DNA from: Melastoma dodecandrum
Taxonomy: Eukaryota; Streptophyta; Magnoliopsida; Myrtales; Melastomataceae
Reading direction: 5' to 3'
Assembly (NCBI GenBank): GCA_029817715.1
Contig: JARUPY010000085.1
Coordinates: 5,456,001 to 5,520,000, forward strand
DNA length: 64,000 nucleotides
The position numbers and the translations under genes were made by a program. Shown in pieces: positions 45,568 through 57,505 of the stretch (position 1 is its first letter; the number at the start of each line of letters is the position of its first letter). A model generated the notes under the pieces. The model searched no databases, was not told the origin of the DNA, and saw nothing but the letters and a program-made list of their open reading frames with translations.

Positions 45568-48400
45568 AGTGCTTTACCTCGTAGTCCTACTGATTCTCGC
45601 AGCCCATCTCTCCGTCTTTCATCTTGATCACCGGTGGTTTTCCTCTTATCGTTATGCTACTCTTCTTTTAGTGGATATTTCCGTCTGGAAGTTTTTTGGA
45701 GACTCAGTAATATGGATCGAGGGTATCATTTTGAATTTTGGAACTAATCTACCTTTGTTACTTAACTTTTGTGATGGTAATATTTACTTGCATCTGTCTG
45801 CCATATTTGATAGCGGCTGTTCTGGAAGCTGTGATGCGGCATGAAATATTGATACTGTTGCTGCTCTTGCTGTTTTAAATTGGTCCGTGGATGATCAAGA
45901 TTGTGATGATAAATGCAAGTGGCTGTTCGTACTGTCTGTATCGGTCATGGATCGTGATTTGACGATTGCATCAATTTTGCTGGTCGTACCGATAGATGCC
46001 TGTGGATCAGACAATAATTAACATAGTAATTCATCGTTTACACGGTAAGATCTGTTACCATAATCTCAATTTGGGGACATGATATATGCTTATATCTAAC
46101 TTTGAATTGATTGGCGCTGCTGTGGTGGTGCCATGGACGGATGGACTGACCGTGAGGGTGGTAAATACTCGGTTGTAATGCTTTGCTGGCAAGGTGAAGG
46201 ACATGTCCTTAGTCTGCTGGATGTTGCGGCAGTGCTGCAGCCTGATTAAAGACTTCTGCACGGTTGATAATCTAAGACACCACCTTGTGCTGATGTTTTG
46301 TGACCTTGCAATCACGTTTAATGGTAATGTCTTTTGATTACTTGTTTACTCAGTCAAGCCTGGTAAACTCCTATCACATTTGATGTGGCCTGGTAGGATG
46401 TGTAAGCCCTGTACCTGCCTGTAGGAGCTGGATGTTGGTTGCTGCTTGTTTGTGTTCTGTTGCGAAGAAGTGTCCGTGTGTTGCTTTGAAGTAAGGACAG
46501 CTAACCAGCTTGTTGCAGACTTTTTTTATGTTTGGGCTTGTGGAGAATGGAGTGGTTTGTTGCGGTTTCTCTGGGATGTGGTTTGGGTGGTCAGTCTGGA
46601 TACAGTTGTTTGCTTAATCATAGAGACTAATAAAATCATAACTCTAATCCTTTTTAAGCTTTCAAATCGGAAACAAAGTCTATTGCTGCTTTAAGAATCC
46701 ATAAAGGGGCAGTGTGAACCCTATTAGGTTTTTATGGTGGTTTTTAGTTAGAGCTTATCGCTTTACATGCTTGTTTGAGGGGTATTTTGCCTCTGTTGAT
46801 CCGTTGGTGTTTCGATAATATGCAAGCCCCATTTTGGTGCTAATGAGTGGTCGAAAGGAACGGTTGAAAGTATTCAAAGGTTGTTCGACTTGATGGTAGT
46901 TGCGGACTAAACCGACTCGTAAACTTTGTATGTGATGATTCATGGATAAAGTGAAATGTATGATTTGCGGAGTTATGCATGAACTATGTGATATTTTTCT
47001 TAGCAAAAGATAATCCGGACTAAAAATTAAGTAGTAGATTAAATTTTCTCCTTTTCAGTTTTTGGATAAATAGAGAAACAGGCAGATGATCATGTAATAT
47101 ACTTAGAAAACTTGCCTTGATAAGAATCACCTAGGACTCCACGTTAGTCGATTTTGGCATATTGACTCGAACAAAACGTCCATCAAGCGGCCCTCTGCTC
47201 ATCCCATGGACGAAGATTCCAGACCGACAACGTGCTTGACCGGACCTGCAGTGAAGGGGCTGATTCCCGTGATGGAAACTATACTCGCCAGACGGTTATG
47301 CCTAAGTTCGAAGTGCGGTTTCGATCCCTCTTTATGCTTGTCTTGATTCCTATGACTGTCACCAAGCGTCCTAGTAATAGTTGCTATGAACGGTTTTGGT
47401 CCGGCCATATTCTCGTTGCGAAACTAAACTTGTTGAAGAGATTGAAATATAATCACTTTTTATGGTTACAAAAAAAAAAAAATTGTATATGGTTGACTAA
47501 AAGAATTCAGAATTTGAATTTTTTTAGCATTTTGATCGATCATCAATCGAAAGTGCAGAGCTGTTTTATCAACCTTTTTACGTAGGTCGACCGTAGATAA
47601 TTAAGCGATCGGCCAGTCTAGGTTTATCAAGTATTCGTATGCTTCGTAGTTATAGTTTAATGAAGTTTTATATAAACTAAAAAGATATATTTAATCTCTT
47701 ATGCTTTGACGTTTTTATAAAATCATGCACTAATATGATTGAGGATAAAGACTTGACTTATAGTCAATAGATGAAGTAAATCATTTTTTCCTTTTCGTTT
47801 CGAGCAGTTGTTCTTAATCGAGATTACCTCAGGCTCTTGATTTGTGGTTACATACAACACGTAAATACACAGCTTATTCGAGATCAAGTGTCCATCGTTC
47901 GTAAAGCATGATCATTGTCGAATCGAGGCCGGGATGAAGGTCTTTGCGACTGGTTCCTTTCAAACTTGAATACTAGATGCGTCGTGGAGGCCCGATCAGA
48001 AGGCAGGATAAAAAAAAATGGTAATAACATTGTTACCATTAATCACATGCCTTTCATACATACCCGATTTAATCCTTGATAAAGGTGACTTTGGTGACGT
48101 GAGGACTTTATCCATAATATTTGAGAAAAACCAAGGGAGTCTCTCCTAATCTTTTTGCCTGTTTATTAAGAGGATAGATAAAGGAGAGAAACATTTATGG
48201 AAACAGACCAATCGAAATTCCAATTTCTGCAATTAATAACTTCATATTAATGTGCGAATTCGAAACTCTAAATATATTTCCAAACCAAGACATGAGAAAG
48301 AAAAGGTTGACGTTCGTGCATTTTTTTTTTTAGCCAATTGCTCACGGGCTTACTACACATCCAGCTAATCATCCCAATCCAAAAAAGAGAAAATTCTGCC
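45568..48400. other. Intergenic region between the SC35-like gene and the first beta-xylosidase gene
   Basis: Contains the 3' end of the SC35-like transcript and T-rich DNA. No further gene, tRNA or element could be supported. Confidence 0.6.
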
Positions 48401-48408
48401 TATAAAAA
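48401..48408 (+). promoter_or_regulatory. TATA box of the first beta-xylosidase gene
   Basis: TATAAAAA, 76 bp before the ATG, within AAATTCTGCCTATAAAAA. The second gene has the same arrangement on the minus strand (AAATTCAGCCTATAAAAG), so the core promoter is conserved between the paralogs. Confidence 0.75.
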
Positions 48409-48483
48409 GAGAGAGGAGGCATCAGTCAATCACCGCAGCAGCTCACTCTTGTCATTTCGCTGCCCCCTTCTTTTACCATCACA

Positions 48484-51365
48484 ATGCCCACGTTACGCAC
48501 CAACAACCTATCCCCTTGTCTCCTCGTCCTCCTCGTCCTCCTCGTGTCTTGGCCGCCCCCCTCCTCTTCCCAATCCAATGAACCCGTCTTTGCCTGCAAC
48601 CTCGAAACCAATCCAAGCCTTAAGGGCCTCCCGTTCTGCGACACGTCGAGGGCCATCCCTGAGAGGGTCGCCGACCTCGTCGGCCGGCTCTCCCTCGACG
48701 AGAAGATCGCGTTCCTCGTGAGCGGGGCGGGTAGCGTCCCCCGGCTTGGGATTCCGCATTACGAGTGGTGGTCTGAGGCTTTGCATGGGGTGTCGTATGT
48801 TGGGCCGGGGACGCGGTTCTCGCCACTGGTCCCCGGGGCCACGAGCTTCCCGCAGGTCATCCTCACGGCCGCGTCCTTCAACACTAGCCTGTTTGAGACC
48901 ATTGGGAAGGTAATCCCGGCAATGCATAACGTCATTTTTGAAACTTAATCCCACGTAGTATTTGAACCGACATAAATTTATGATGTTTTTACCCAACGGC
49001 CCATAAATATTTCCATTATAGTTAAGTTTGATCGTGTTAATAACATTACGAGTTTATCTTCATTTAAGGCTGTTTCGACCGAGGCTCGGGCGATGCACAA
49101 CGTCGGGCTGGCCGGACTGACGTTCTGGTCTCCCAATGTTAACATATTCCGGGACCCGCGGTGGGGAAGAGGCCAGGAGACCCCTGGAGAAGACCCCACC
49201 CTCACGGGCAAGTATGGGTCCGGTTATGTCAGGGGACTCCAGGCGAGTGACGATGGCAGCCCAGACAAGCTCAAGGTCGCGGCTTGCTGCAAGCACTACA
49301 CCGCTTACGACATCGATAACTGGAAAGGCGTCGATCGTTTCCACTTCAACGCCATTGTATGACTCGCTAATCTTATCCCTTGGAATGATTCGTCGAATCC
49401 CTGTCGTTTCCTCGATCGTCTGGTTTGATATGTGTGTCGTGATGTTCTATCAGGTGTCGCAGCAGGATATGGGCGATACGTTTCAGCCACCCTTCGAGAG
49501 CTGTGTTCTCGATGGGAACGTCGCTAGCGTCATGTGTTCTTACAACGAGGTCAATGGCAAGCCGACTTGTGCTGATCCGGATCTTCTGAAAGGGGTTATC
49601 CGAGGGCAATGGAAATTGAATGGGTGAGCCTTCAATTCGTCCATTAAGCTTCTTATTCGCTATAATCTTATGTTCTTTTAGCCATCTTGAACGGTGAACT
49701 CCTGCGCAGGTACATCGTCTCCGACTGCGATTCCGTGGACGTACTTTTCAATTCTCAGCACTACACGAGAACACCTGAAGAAGCAGCCGCCATTGCCATT
49801 TCATCAGGTATTTAGCTCCCTACACAACGTTTATGTTTGTCCGTAGCATTGACAGCTCGGTTAATCGAGATTAATTACATAGGATTGGATCTGGACTGTG
49901 GATCCTTTCTCGGCCAACACACCAGCGGGGCTGTAAAGGCTGGGCTCCTGAACGAGTCGGCAGTGGACAACGCGATCTCAAACAACTTCGCCACATTGAT
50001 GCGGCTCGGGTTCTTTGATGGTGACCCCAGGAAGCAGCTGTACGGGAAACTCGGTCCATCGGATGTTTGCACGCCAGCCAACCAGGAGCTTGCACGGGAG
50101 GCCGCGAGGCAAGGGATTGTCCTCCTGAAGAATACGGCCGGGTCTCTTCCCCTGTCTCCGAGCACCATCAAGTCATTGGCTGTAATAGGTCCCAATGCTG
50201 ATGTCACAAAGACCATGATAGGCAACTATGAAGGTAACTATTGCACTTGATCACAGTACCAATCAGCAGGTATGATCCTAATGTTCAAATGTCCTGATGT
50301 TGTGCAGGAACTCCATGTGGTTACGTGACGCCATTGCAAGGCTTGTCGCTTTCCGTCCCGACGGTTTACATTCCCGGCTGCACGAACGTTGCCTGCCAGA
50401 CGGCACAGATAGACGATGCCAAAAAGGCTGCCGCCTCAGCGGACGCCACCGTTTTAGTGGTGGGTGCCGACCAATCCATTGAGCGAGAGGCATTGGACAG
50501 GGTAGACCTCCTATTACCGGGGCAGCAGCCGTTGCTCATCTCGGAGGTGGCGAATGTCTCGAAGGGCCCAGTGATCCTTGTCATTATGTCTGGAGGAGGA
50601 TTTGATATCTCGTTCGCAAAGAGTAACGATAAGGTCACGAGCATATTGTGGGTCGGCTATCCCGGAGAGAAGGGTGGTGCTGCCATAGCAGATGTGATCT
50701 TCGGACGGCATAATCCAAGTAAGCAGGGTTCTTCATGATTATCGGGTCGTTGTGTGCCGTTACTGAAGCATTCCTCTATCGTTAACTACACAGGTGGAAG
50801 GCTACCAATGACGTGGTATCCACAGTCATTCTCAGACAAGGTCCCCATGACGAACATGAACATGAGACCGGACCCCGCGACCGGCTACCCCGGACGGACC
50901 TATAGGTTCTACACTGGCGAAACTGTATACAAGTTTGGAGATGGTCTTAGCTACACAAGTTTCGCCCACCAGCTCGTTGAAGGACCTGCACTAGTCTCTG
51001 TGCCTCTCGAGGAGACCCACGAATGTCGATCCTCGCAATGCAAGTCCATTAACATCAACGACCAGATCTGCAGCAATCTAGCCTTCAACATCCATCTCAA
51101 GGTCCGGAACACGGGGCGAATGAGCGGCGCCCACACAGTGTTCCTCTTCTCTAGCCCTCCAGCAGTTCACAATTCCCCGCAGAAGCATCTGTTGGCATTC
51201 GAGAAGGTCTTCCTGGATCCATCGAGTGAGACCTCAGTGAGGTTCCCTGTGGACGTATGCAAAGACCTTAGCATAGTCGACGAAGTCGGCAGCCGTAAGA
51301 TCGCACTGGGGCCTCACGTACTCTATATCGGCGACCTGGAACACTCATTGGAGGTGAGGATATGA
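48484..51365 (+). CDS. Beta-D-xylosidase (glycoside hydrolase family 3), gene 1
   Basis: Seven exons: 48484-48909, 49069-49356, 49454-49623, 49710-49807, 49883-50233, 50308-50718 and 50794-51365, giving 771 residues, the usual length for plant BXL proteins. An N-terminal signal peptide ([11 protein letters not shown]) suggests secretion to the cell wall. The GH3 N-terminal domain has [44 protein letters not shown] and YIVSDCDSV, where the first Asp (about residue 300) is the likely nucleophile. The C-terminal GH3 domain has VVGADQSIE and the fibronectin-III-like end ([16 protein letters not shown]). Such enzymes remove xylose or arabinose from xylan and arabinan side chains. A paralog with identical exon lengths lies at 57506-60686. 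Confidence 0.94.
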
Positions 51366-52097
51366 GGAACGGCCACGGCTAGATGGCCGGCGGTCGGGTT
51401 CCCCGAGCGGATTGCTCTGGATGTGTTTGGAGCGGAGAGCATTGTTGTACCACAAAATAAATTGAGATTATTAAAATTAAGGGATTCGCAAGAATCTCCC
51501 TGCGATGTATTTTCTCACATCTCTAAAAAATTATAATTATATAATATTTAATAGCAATTTACTTTTGTTTTTTCATTTTCCCATTAAACATTTAAAATTG
51601 TCATGAATATTTTTTTATTCTACGAAACTATTATATAGGCTCGTATATAGTTTTGTTATGGTGATAAACGTGTAAAGTACGAGAGAGAAAAAATAAATAT
51701 TTTTTAAAGTTTTATGTATTAATTTTAGTTATTTCGGATTTTGTTATGAATGTAGTTTTGAAAGGTTAGTGTAGGCCCACATATACCCAGGGCCCATTTA
51801 TATTAAGTGTTGGGTGTCATATCCTTGTACCTTGCCCTAACCCTAATTAACAACACTCTTCGGCCGTCGGACAGAGAAAAAATAAATCGCTGATTTTATT
51901 TATTTGTTTGCAGATACCGCAGAACAGTTTTGCGAATCGCGAGGAAGACAGAATTTAAAGGTCTTATTTTTAGTTTATTTTCGAGGTCTCCGGGTATATA
52001 GCTTTTGTGATTTTTCTTACATATAACTTCGGGTAGACGTATACCTGGAGTCGTCTCAGAGATCGGTCATCTCCACATAATAATCCATTTTAGAGAG
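51366..52097. other. Spacer between beta-xylosidase gene 1 and P450 gene 1
   Basis: Holds the xylosidase 3' end (AATAAA at about 51456) and an A/T-rich part leading to the P450. A TATATAG lies at about 51995, 100 bp before the P450 start. No gene is seen. Confidence 0.6.
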
Positions 52098-54447
52098 ATG
52101 TTGGAAACATGGCTTTTGTTCTTGGCTGCGATTTTTCTGTTCGCCGCGACGTTGACGAGGAAATGGGGGAATCCGAAGTGCAATGGAGTTCTTCCCCCTG
52201 GTTCGATGGGAATTCCATTCATCGGAGAAACCATTCAAATCCTTACCACTAGTTATTCCCTTGACACCCATCCATTCATCACAAAAAGACTTAGAAGGTA
52301 CTTCCCTTCATATTCATTTCGACTTTTTGTTTCCTATTACGAGAGGATATAGCACAGCACAAGACGAAATGGCAGGCTTAAAGCGTTGTTCTCTAGGTAC
52401 GGACCAATCTTCAGAACTAGTTTGGCCGGACGGTACGTTGTCGTGTCGGCAGATCAGGAATTCAATGAATACATCATCCAGCAAGAAGGGAGAGCCGTCG
52501 AGCTGTGGTACATGAATGCGTTCTCGAAGCTGTTCTCGATGGAGGGGGAATCTAAGCTGAATGGGGTCGGTGAAGTTCACCGTTATGTGAGGGGGATCGT
52601 ACTTAATCAATTTGGCCAGAAGACGATGATGAAGATACTACCCGAGATACAAACAATAATGCAAAGATCCATGGAAAAATGGTCAGCTGAACCTAGCGTC
52701 GACGTCAAGAAGGCTGCAACCACGGTGAGAACCTACTGCCATGGAATTCATAAGGCGTCCACTTGAAGTCAAATTGAACTTGGGACCACTATTCGCTAAT
52801 CGAGCTAACTGTTAATGTCCTCAACGATTAGTTGCAAGTGACTAAGTAATTTGGTTGTTTCTTTTTTGATGGGCCAACCAGATGTTGTTTGAGTTTGCCA
52901 CCACGCATTTGTTCGGAGAGTACCATTTCGAAGCCCCTCCGGACATCATGAGCGAAAGGTTCAGCAGGATGTTTAAAGGACTATTGGCCTTTCCTTTGAA
53001 TGTCCCTGGGGCCGCTTTCCATGAATGCATTAAGGTAATTAATTCTAGCGCTCTATTGAGTTCATACGTGACAGATGCCCGCCAAAAGCGTTCCGGTTTT
53101 GTAGATAAGTAAAATCTAATACAATTCTCAATGTTAAATGAATCATGTTGTTTTCCGATGTAGGAACACAAAATTTTGACAAAAATTCTGAAGGATATCC
53201 TGGAAGATAGAATAAGTTCCGGGAATTCGCCTCGTCCTGGCGACCTCTTGGACCAAATAATCGAAGGCATGAAAAGCAAGGAATTCATGACCGAGTACGC
53301 AGTTATTCAGCTCATGTTCACCACCTTGTTCACAAGTCTCGAGACTATCTCGGTTGCAGTCACGTTGCTTCTCTCGCTCATCTCGGAAAATGACCGAGTG
53401 ATCGAAGAATTACGAGTATGATATTTTCTTTTTGTTTAACATCTCCACAGATTAATGAAACAAGTTATTTGTTAACAAATTATTTTGTGATTGTATTGAA
53501 ATGGTGAGTATCTTTCATTATTTTGAAGGCTGAGAATGAATCGATTATCGGAAACAGAGAGAAGGGTAATTCTTGCATCAACTGGGAAGAACTCAAATCA
53601 TTGAATTTTACAAGCCAGGTAACACATTAGTCGCGTGCATTTTCTTTTGTTTTTCTTAATCCCTGTGATCATAAAAGAATGTCTTGTCGCGGTTGCATTC
53701 GGACGGATAAACCCTTGTTTGTAGGTCATCAAAGAGACATTGAGATTGGCTAATGTGATTCCTGGAACATTAAGGAGAACTGTCCGAGATATTCATGTTA
53801 AAGGTTATTTTTCCATTCAACTTAGAAATGCCATGGGTGTTTGTTTCTCTCGTTTTGTCCGTGTCCACTCCACTTATTCTCTTTACCATTTATGTCACAA
53901 TGTCCTAGGGATGACGATCCCAGCAGGGTGGGCAATCATGCTCGTAAATTCCACAGTGCATTTGGACCCAGATCTTTACCCCCGGCCACTGGAGTTCAAT
54001 CCTTGGCGTTGGAAGGTTTGGAAAAAGAAGTAGTTTTCAACTAGCGAAACCATTTTTAAGGCGAGTAATGTATAACGGCATTGCTGACTATTGCGAGCAG
54101 GAGATCGACTCATACACGATGTCAAAGAACTTCATGCCTTTCGGTGGAGGGATTAGGCACTGTGCTGGAGCTGATTACAGCAGAGTTGTCCTGACCGTGT
54201 TCCTCCATGTATTGGTTACAAGTTTCAGGCAAGCTTCTTTTAAGTGTTAAGAAACCCCAATAACTCACTATATCCAACAACGAATAAAAGGCATCGTCTC
54301 TGCGCGTTCAGGTGGACTAAAATCAAGGGAGAAGTTTGCCGAAGCCCCGTGTTGGGATTTAAGGATGGTTTGCACGTAAAATTCTCGAGGTATGACAAAC
54401 CAGAATCTTCGAGCGTCGAGGAGAAGAGAAACAACATGGTAAGCTGA
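52098..54447 (+). CDS. Cytochrome P450, CYP87-like, gene 1
   Basis: Nine exons: 52098-52297, 52397-52724, 52882-53034, 53164-53415, 53529-53618, 53725-53803, 53909-54015, 54101-54228 and 54312-54447, giving 490 residues. The last intron uses a GC donor (CAG|GCAAGC). An N-terminal membrane anchor (LLFLAAIFLFAATL) is followed by the PPGSMG hinge. Further motifs are the I-helix pair LFTSLETIS (Glu287-Thr288), ExxR (KETLRLAN, Glu345 to Arg348), FNPWRWK and the haem loop FGGGIRHCAGA with Cys424. CYP87 members act on steroids and triterpenoids in several plants; the substrate here is unknown. It would sit on the ER membrane and need a P450 reductase. It lies in tandem with gene 2. Confidence 0.9.
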
Positions 54448-54985
54448 TATGAGGAGCTGCTAGTATTATTTCCGTTCATCAATAAGTGCAAGTAGAGTGA
54501 TACAAGACATTTTGGTATTCTCCGGACACAGCTTTTCATATCTCATATAAAATATTGTTAGATAGAATGTCTGCGTTATTCATGCGACGAACGTACGATC
54601 TAAATTTGTTCTTTTTGGGGATTGGCATTATATTTATAAAGACAAAACTTGGTATTACTTGATGTATCCCCCCAGATGATGTCATCCCCTAACCTTTTAG
54701 GTGCTTTCGTACGCGTTTTTCTTTGACTCGTGACACTGATGAGAAACTAACCACATACAGGTCATCGTTAGATGCCACTCCTTGTCATTTCCACAAGTCC
54801 AACAACAAACTTACAAAACATGGAACAACAACGTATGAGACTTCGGACAGCCTTCTTGTTCGAATAGTTCTAGGACTCTCCATCATACAATTCAAACCAT
54901 TCTAAGTCAACCCAACCCACCCAAACCAATATATAAACACAATGGGCACGAAGCAGCAGGAGTCGGTCTAACAAATCGAACATCG
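54448..54985. other. Spacer between the tandem P450 genes
   Basis: Carries the promoter of gene 2: TATATAAA at 54930-54937, 49 bp before its ATG. No other feature is supported. Confidence 0.6.
54930..54937 (+). promoter_or_regulatory. TATA box of P450 gene 2
   Basis: TATATAAA in the context ACCAATATATAAACAC; the short distance to the ATG implies a leader of only about 20 bp. Confidence 0.6.
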
Positions 54986-57207
54986 ATGTGGTTGGCGCCG
55001 TTTTTGCTCGTCGTGGCGACCTTACTCTGCGTTGTGTGGTTCGCGAGGAAATGGACGAATCCGGGGTGGAATGGATTGCTGCCTCCAGGATCGATGGGGA
55101 TTCCATTCCTTGGCGAAACCATCCAAATCCTCATCCCAAGCTATTCCCTTGAAACCCACCCCTTCATCACTAAAAGAATTAAAAGGTATTTTCGATCCAT
55201 TTCGTTCTCTCTTTCATTTTCGTTTGATTATTTGGAAAGTTGCCCGAGTAGGTGGAGATAAGATTTACGTAATCACCAGGTACGGGCCCATTTTCCGAAC
55301 CAGTTTGGCTGGCCAGCCCGTCGTCGTGTCAACGGATCCAGAATTCAACAACTACATCATCCATCAAGAAGGGATTTCAGTCGAATTGTGGTACATGAAC
55401 ACGTTCTCAAAGCTGTTCTCGATGGAGGGAGAATCCAAGCTTAATGGGGTTGGTGAAGTTCACAAGTACATTAGGGGGATGTTGCTTAATCAGTTCGGAC
55501 ATACGACGATGAAAAGGATGCTTCCGGAGATGCAAATAGTCGTGCGAAAATCCTTGGAAAGATGGTCAACCCAACCTAGTGTTAACGTCAAGGAGGCCGC
55601 CGCCACGGTAATAAACCTCCGCAAACAGAATTAATCTGCATGAAGTTGGCACTTGACTGAGAACGGTTTCTTCTCTTGGGTGGCTTAACCATAGATGATG
55701 TTTGAGTTTGCCGCAACGCATTTGTTCGGTGGATACCCCTTCGAAGAACCGCCAGAGATCATGAGCAAACGGTTCAGTAAGATCTTTCAAGGCCTAATGG
55801 CTTTTCCTTTGAATGTCCCTGGTGCTACTTTCCACGAATGCATTAAGGTAACAAGTCCACAGTGCTCTTAAAAGGACTTTCTTAGTTTTACAAGTGTACG
55901 TGCATATGAACGATTTAATATTTCAAACTCTTGAATTCCTGATGTAGGAACACGGAAAGTTGACCGATATACTGCAAGGTATTCTGAACGAAAGAATTCG
56001 ATCCGGGAATTCAGCTCGGCGCAGGGATATCCTTGATGAAATAATCGATGGCGCAAAAACCAAGGAATTCATGACCGGGGATGCAGTAATTCAGCTGATG
56101 TTTGTCAGCTTGTTCGCGAGCTTTGAGTCGGTATCGATCGCGATTGCATTGCTCATCGCAATGATCTCCGGAAATGAGCAAGTAGTAAAGGATTTAAGGG
56201 TATGCCGGATTTTCGTTTCGCGTCTTCGGATTTTTTATAAATAAATTAAAAAAAACCTTCTTTTCAAAATAAATGTCACTGACTTCGTATAGAATGCTAT
56301 ATTGCAGGATGAGAATGCATCGATTATTGGAAGTGGAGAGGAAGGGGAATCTTGTATTAGCTGGGAACAATTCAAATATTTGAATTTTACAAATCAGGTA
56401 ATCTTAAGATCTTGTGCTTTTCCTTTAACTGGGTCGGTAACGCTTCGAATTGAATTTCGCAGGTCATCAGAGAGACTTTGAGATTGGCAAATGTGGTTCC
56501 AGGAATATTAAGGAGAGTTGTTCAAGATATCAATGTCAAAGGTTACTCATCCAAAAGGAACTGGATTTTTCCATTTTCCATTTTTTCTGCATGTGAATTG
56601 ATTCGGTTGATCATTCCTGGTGATCACAATCTAGGGATGATGATACCGGCAGGGTGGACGATCATGCTGGTCAATTCGACAGTCCATATGAACCCGGATA
56701 TCTTCACCAATCCTTCGGAGTTCAATCCTTGGCGTTGGAAGGTTTGATATATAGGTTTAAACAAACAGATCCATTTTAGAGCTTAGCTAAGCTACACTTG
56801 TGTACTTACCGGTTACAGGAGATCGATTCATGCATGACGTCTAAGCACTTCATGCCATTTGGTGGAGGAATGAGACAATGTGTCGGAGCTGATTACACCA
56901 GAGTTGTCATGACAATGTTCCTCCATGTCTTGGTCACGAATTTCAGGCGAGTTCTAGTGACTACTGTCAGCAACTTCAATCGTCTCTCTACTACCCGGAA
57001 TCATCTAGTGCTATGGACACATAACGTTTGTTACCTACTTATGGCTTAAACAATCTCTGCCGGAACAGGTGGACGAAAATCAAAGGCCGCGGAGATGTTT
57101 ATCGAAGCCCTATATTGGGATTCAAGGATGGCTTGCACGTGAAATTTATAAAGTGTGATGGATCAGAATCACCCGACGACGGGGTCGTCAATCAAACTCG
57201 AATTTGA
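54986..57207 (+). CDS. Cytochrome P450, CYP87-like, gene 2
   Basis: Nine exons: 54986-55185, 55280-55607, 55695-55847, 55948-56199, 56308-56397, 56463-56541, 56635-56741, 56819-56946 and 57069-57207, giving 491 residues. The first eight exons have exactly the lengths seen in gene 1. The last intron again has a GC donor (CAG|GCGAGT). The membrane anchor (FLLVVATLLCVVWF), PPGSMG hinge, RETLRLAN (ExxR), FNPWRWK and haem loop FGGGMRQCVGA (Cys424) are all present. The I-helix pair is Glu-Ser (FASFESVS) instead of Glu-Thr, a mild change at a position that handles oxygen. It is convergent with beta-xylosidase gene 2. A product is likely functional; the substrate cannot be told from sequence. Confidence 0.9.
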
Positions 57208-57505
57208 TGTGCCAAGTATTATGATCGTTGGTGTACATTTATTTACATACAGGTGGACGAGCTCGGGAATTGTATCCAATGACGAAAGTTACTTAGGAAG
57301 GTAAACTAAGTACGTATTTTAGTAGTGGCTCGTGTATTTTCGTTAAACTGGACAAGAGCGAGAGATGTGAGAAATACGTTGTTGGGAGGATCCTTGCGAA
57401 TCCCTTAATCTTAATTATCTATATTTATTTTGTGGTACAACAATGCCCTCCACTCCAAACACATACGGGGCAATCCGCAGCAGCCCATCCATCCCTGGCC
57501 GTTCC

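Noticed and set aside
45038..45844. Open frame of 268 codons overlapping SC35-like exons 6 and 7
   Set aside because: It is a different frame over RS-repeat DNA and an intron. The SC35 frame with correct splice sites explains the region.
47206..47585. Open frame of about 117 codons between the SC35-like gene and xylosidase gene 1
   Set aside because: It has no recognisable motif, an A/T-rich low-complexity end, and no supporting splice or promoter signals.
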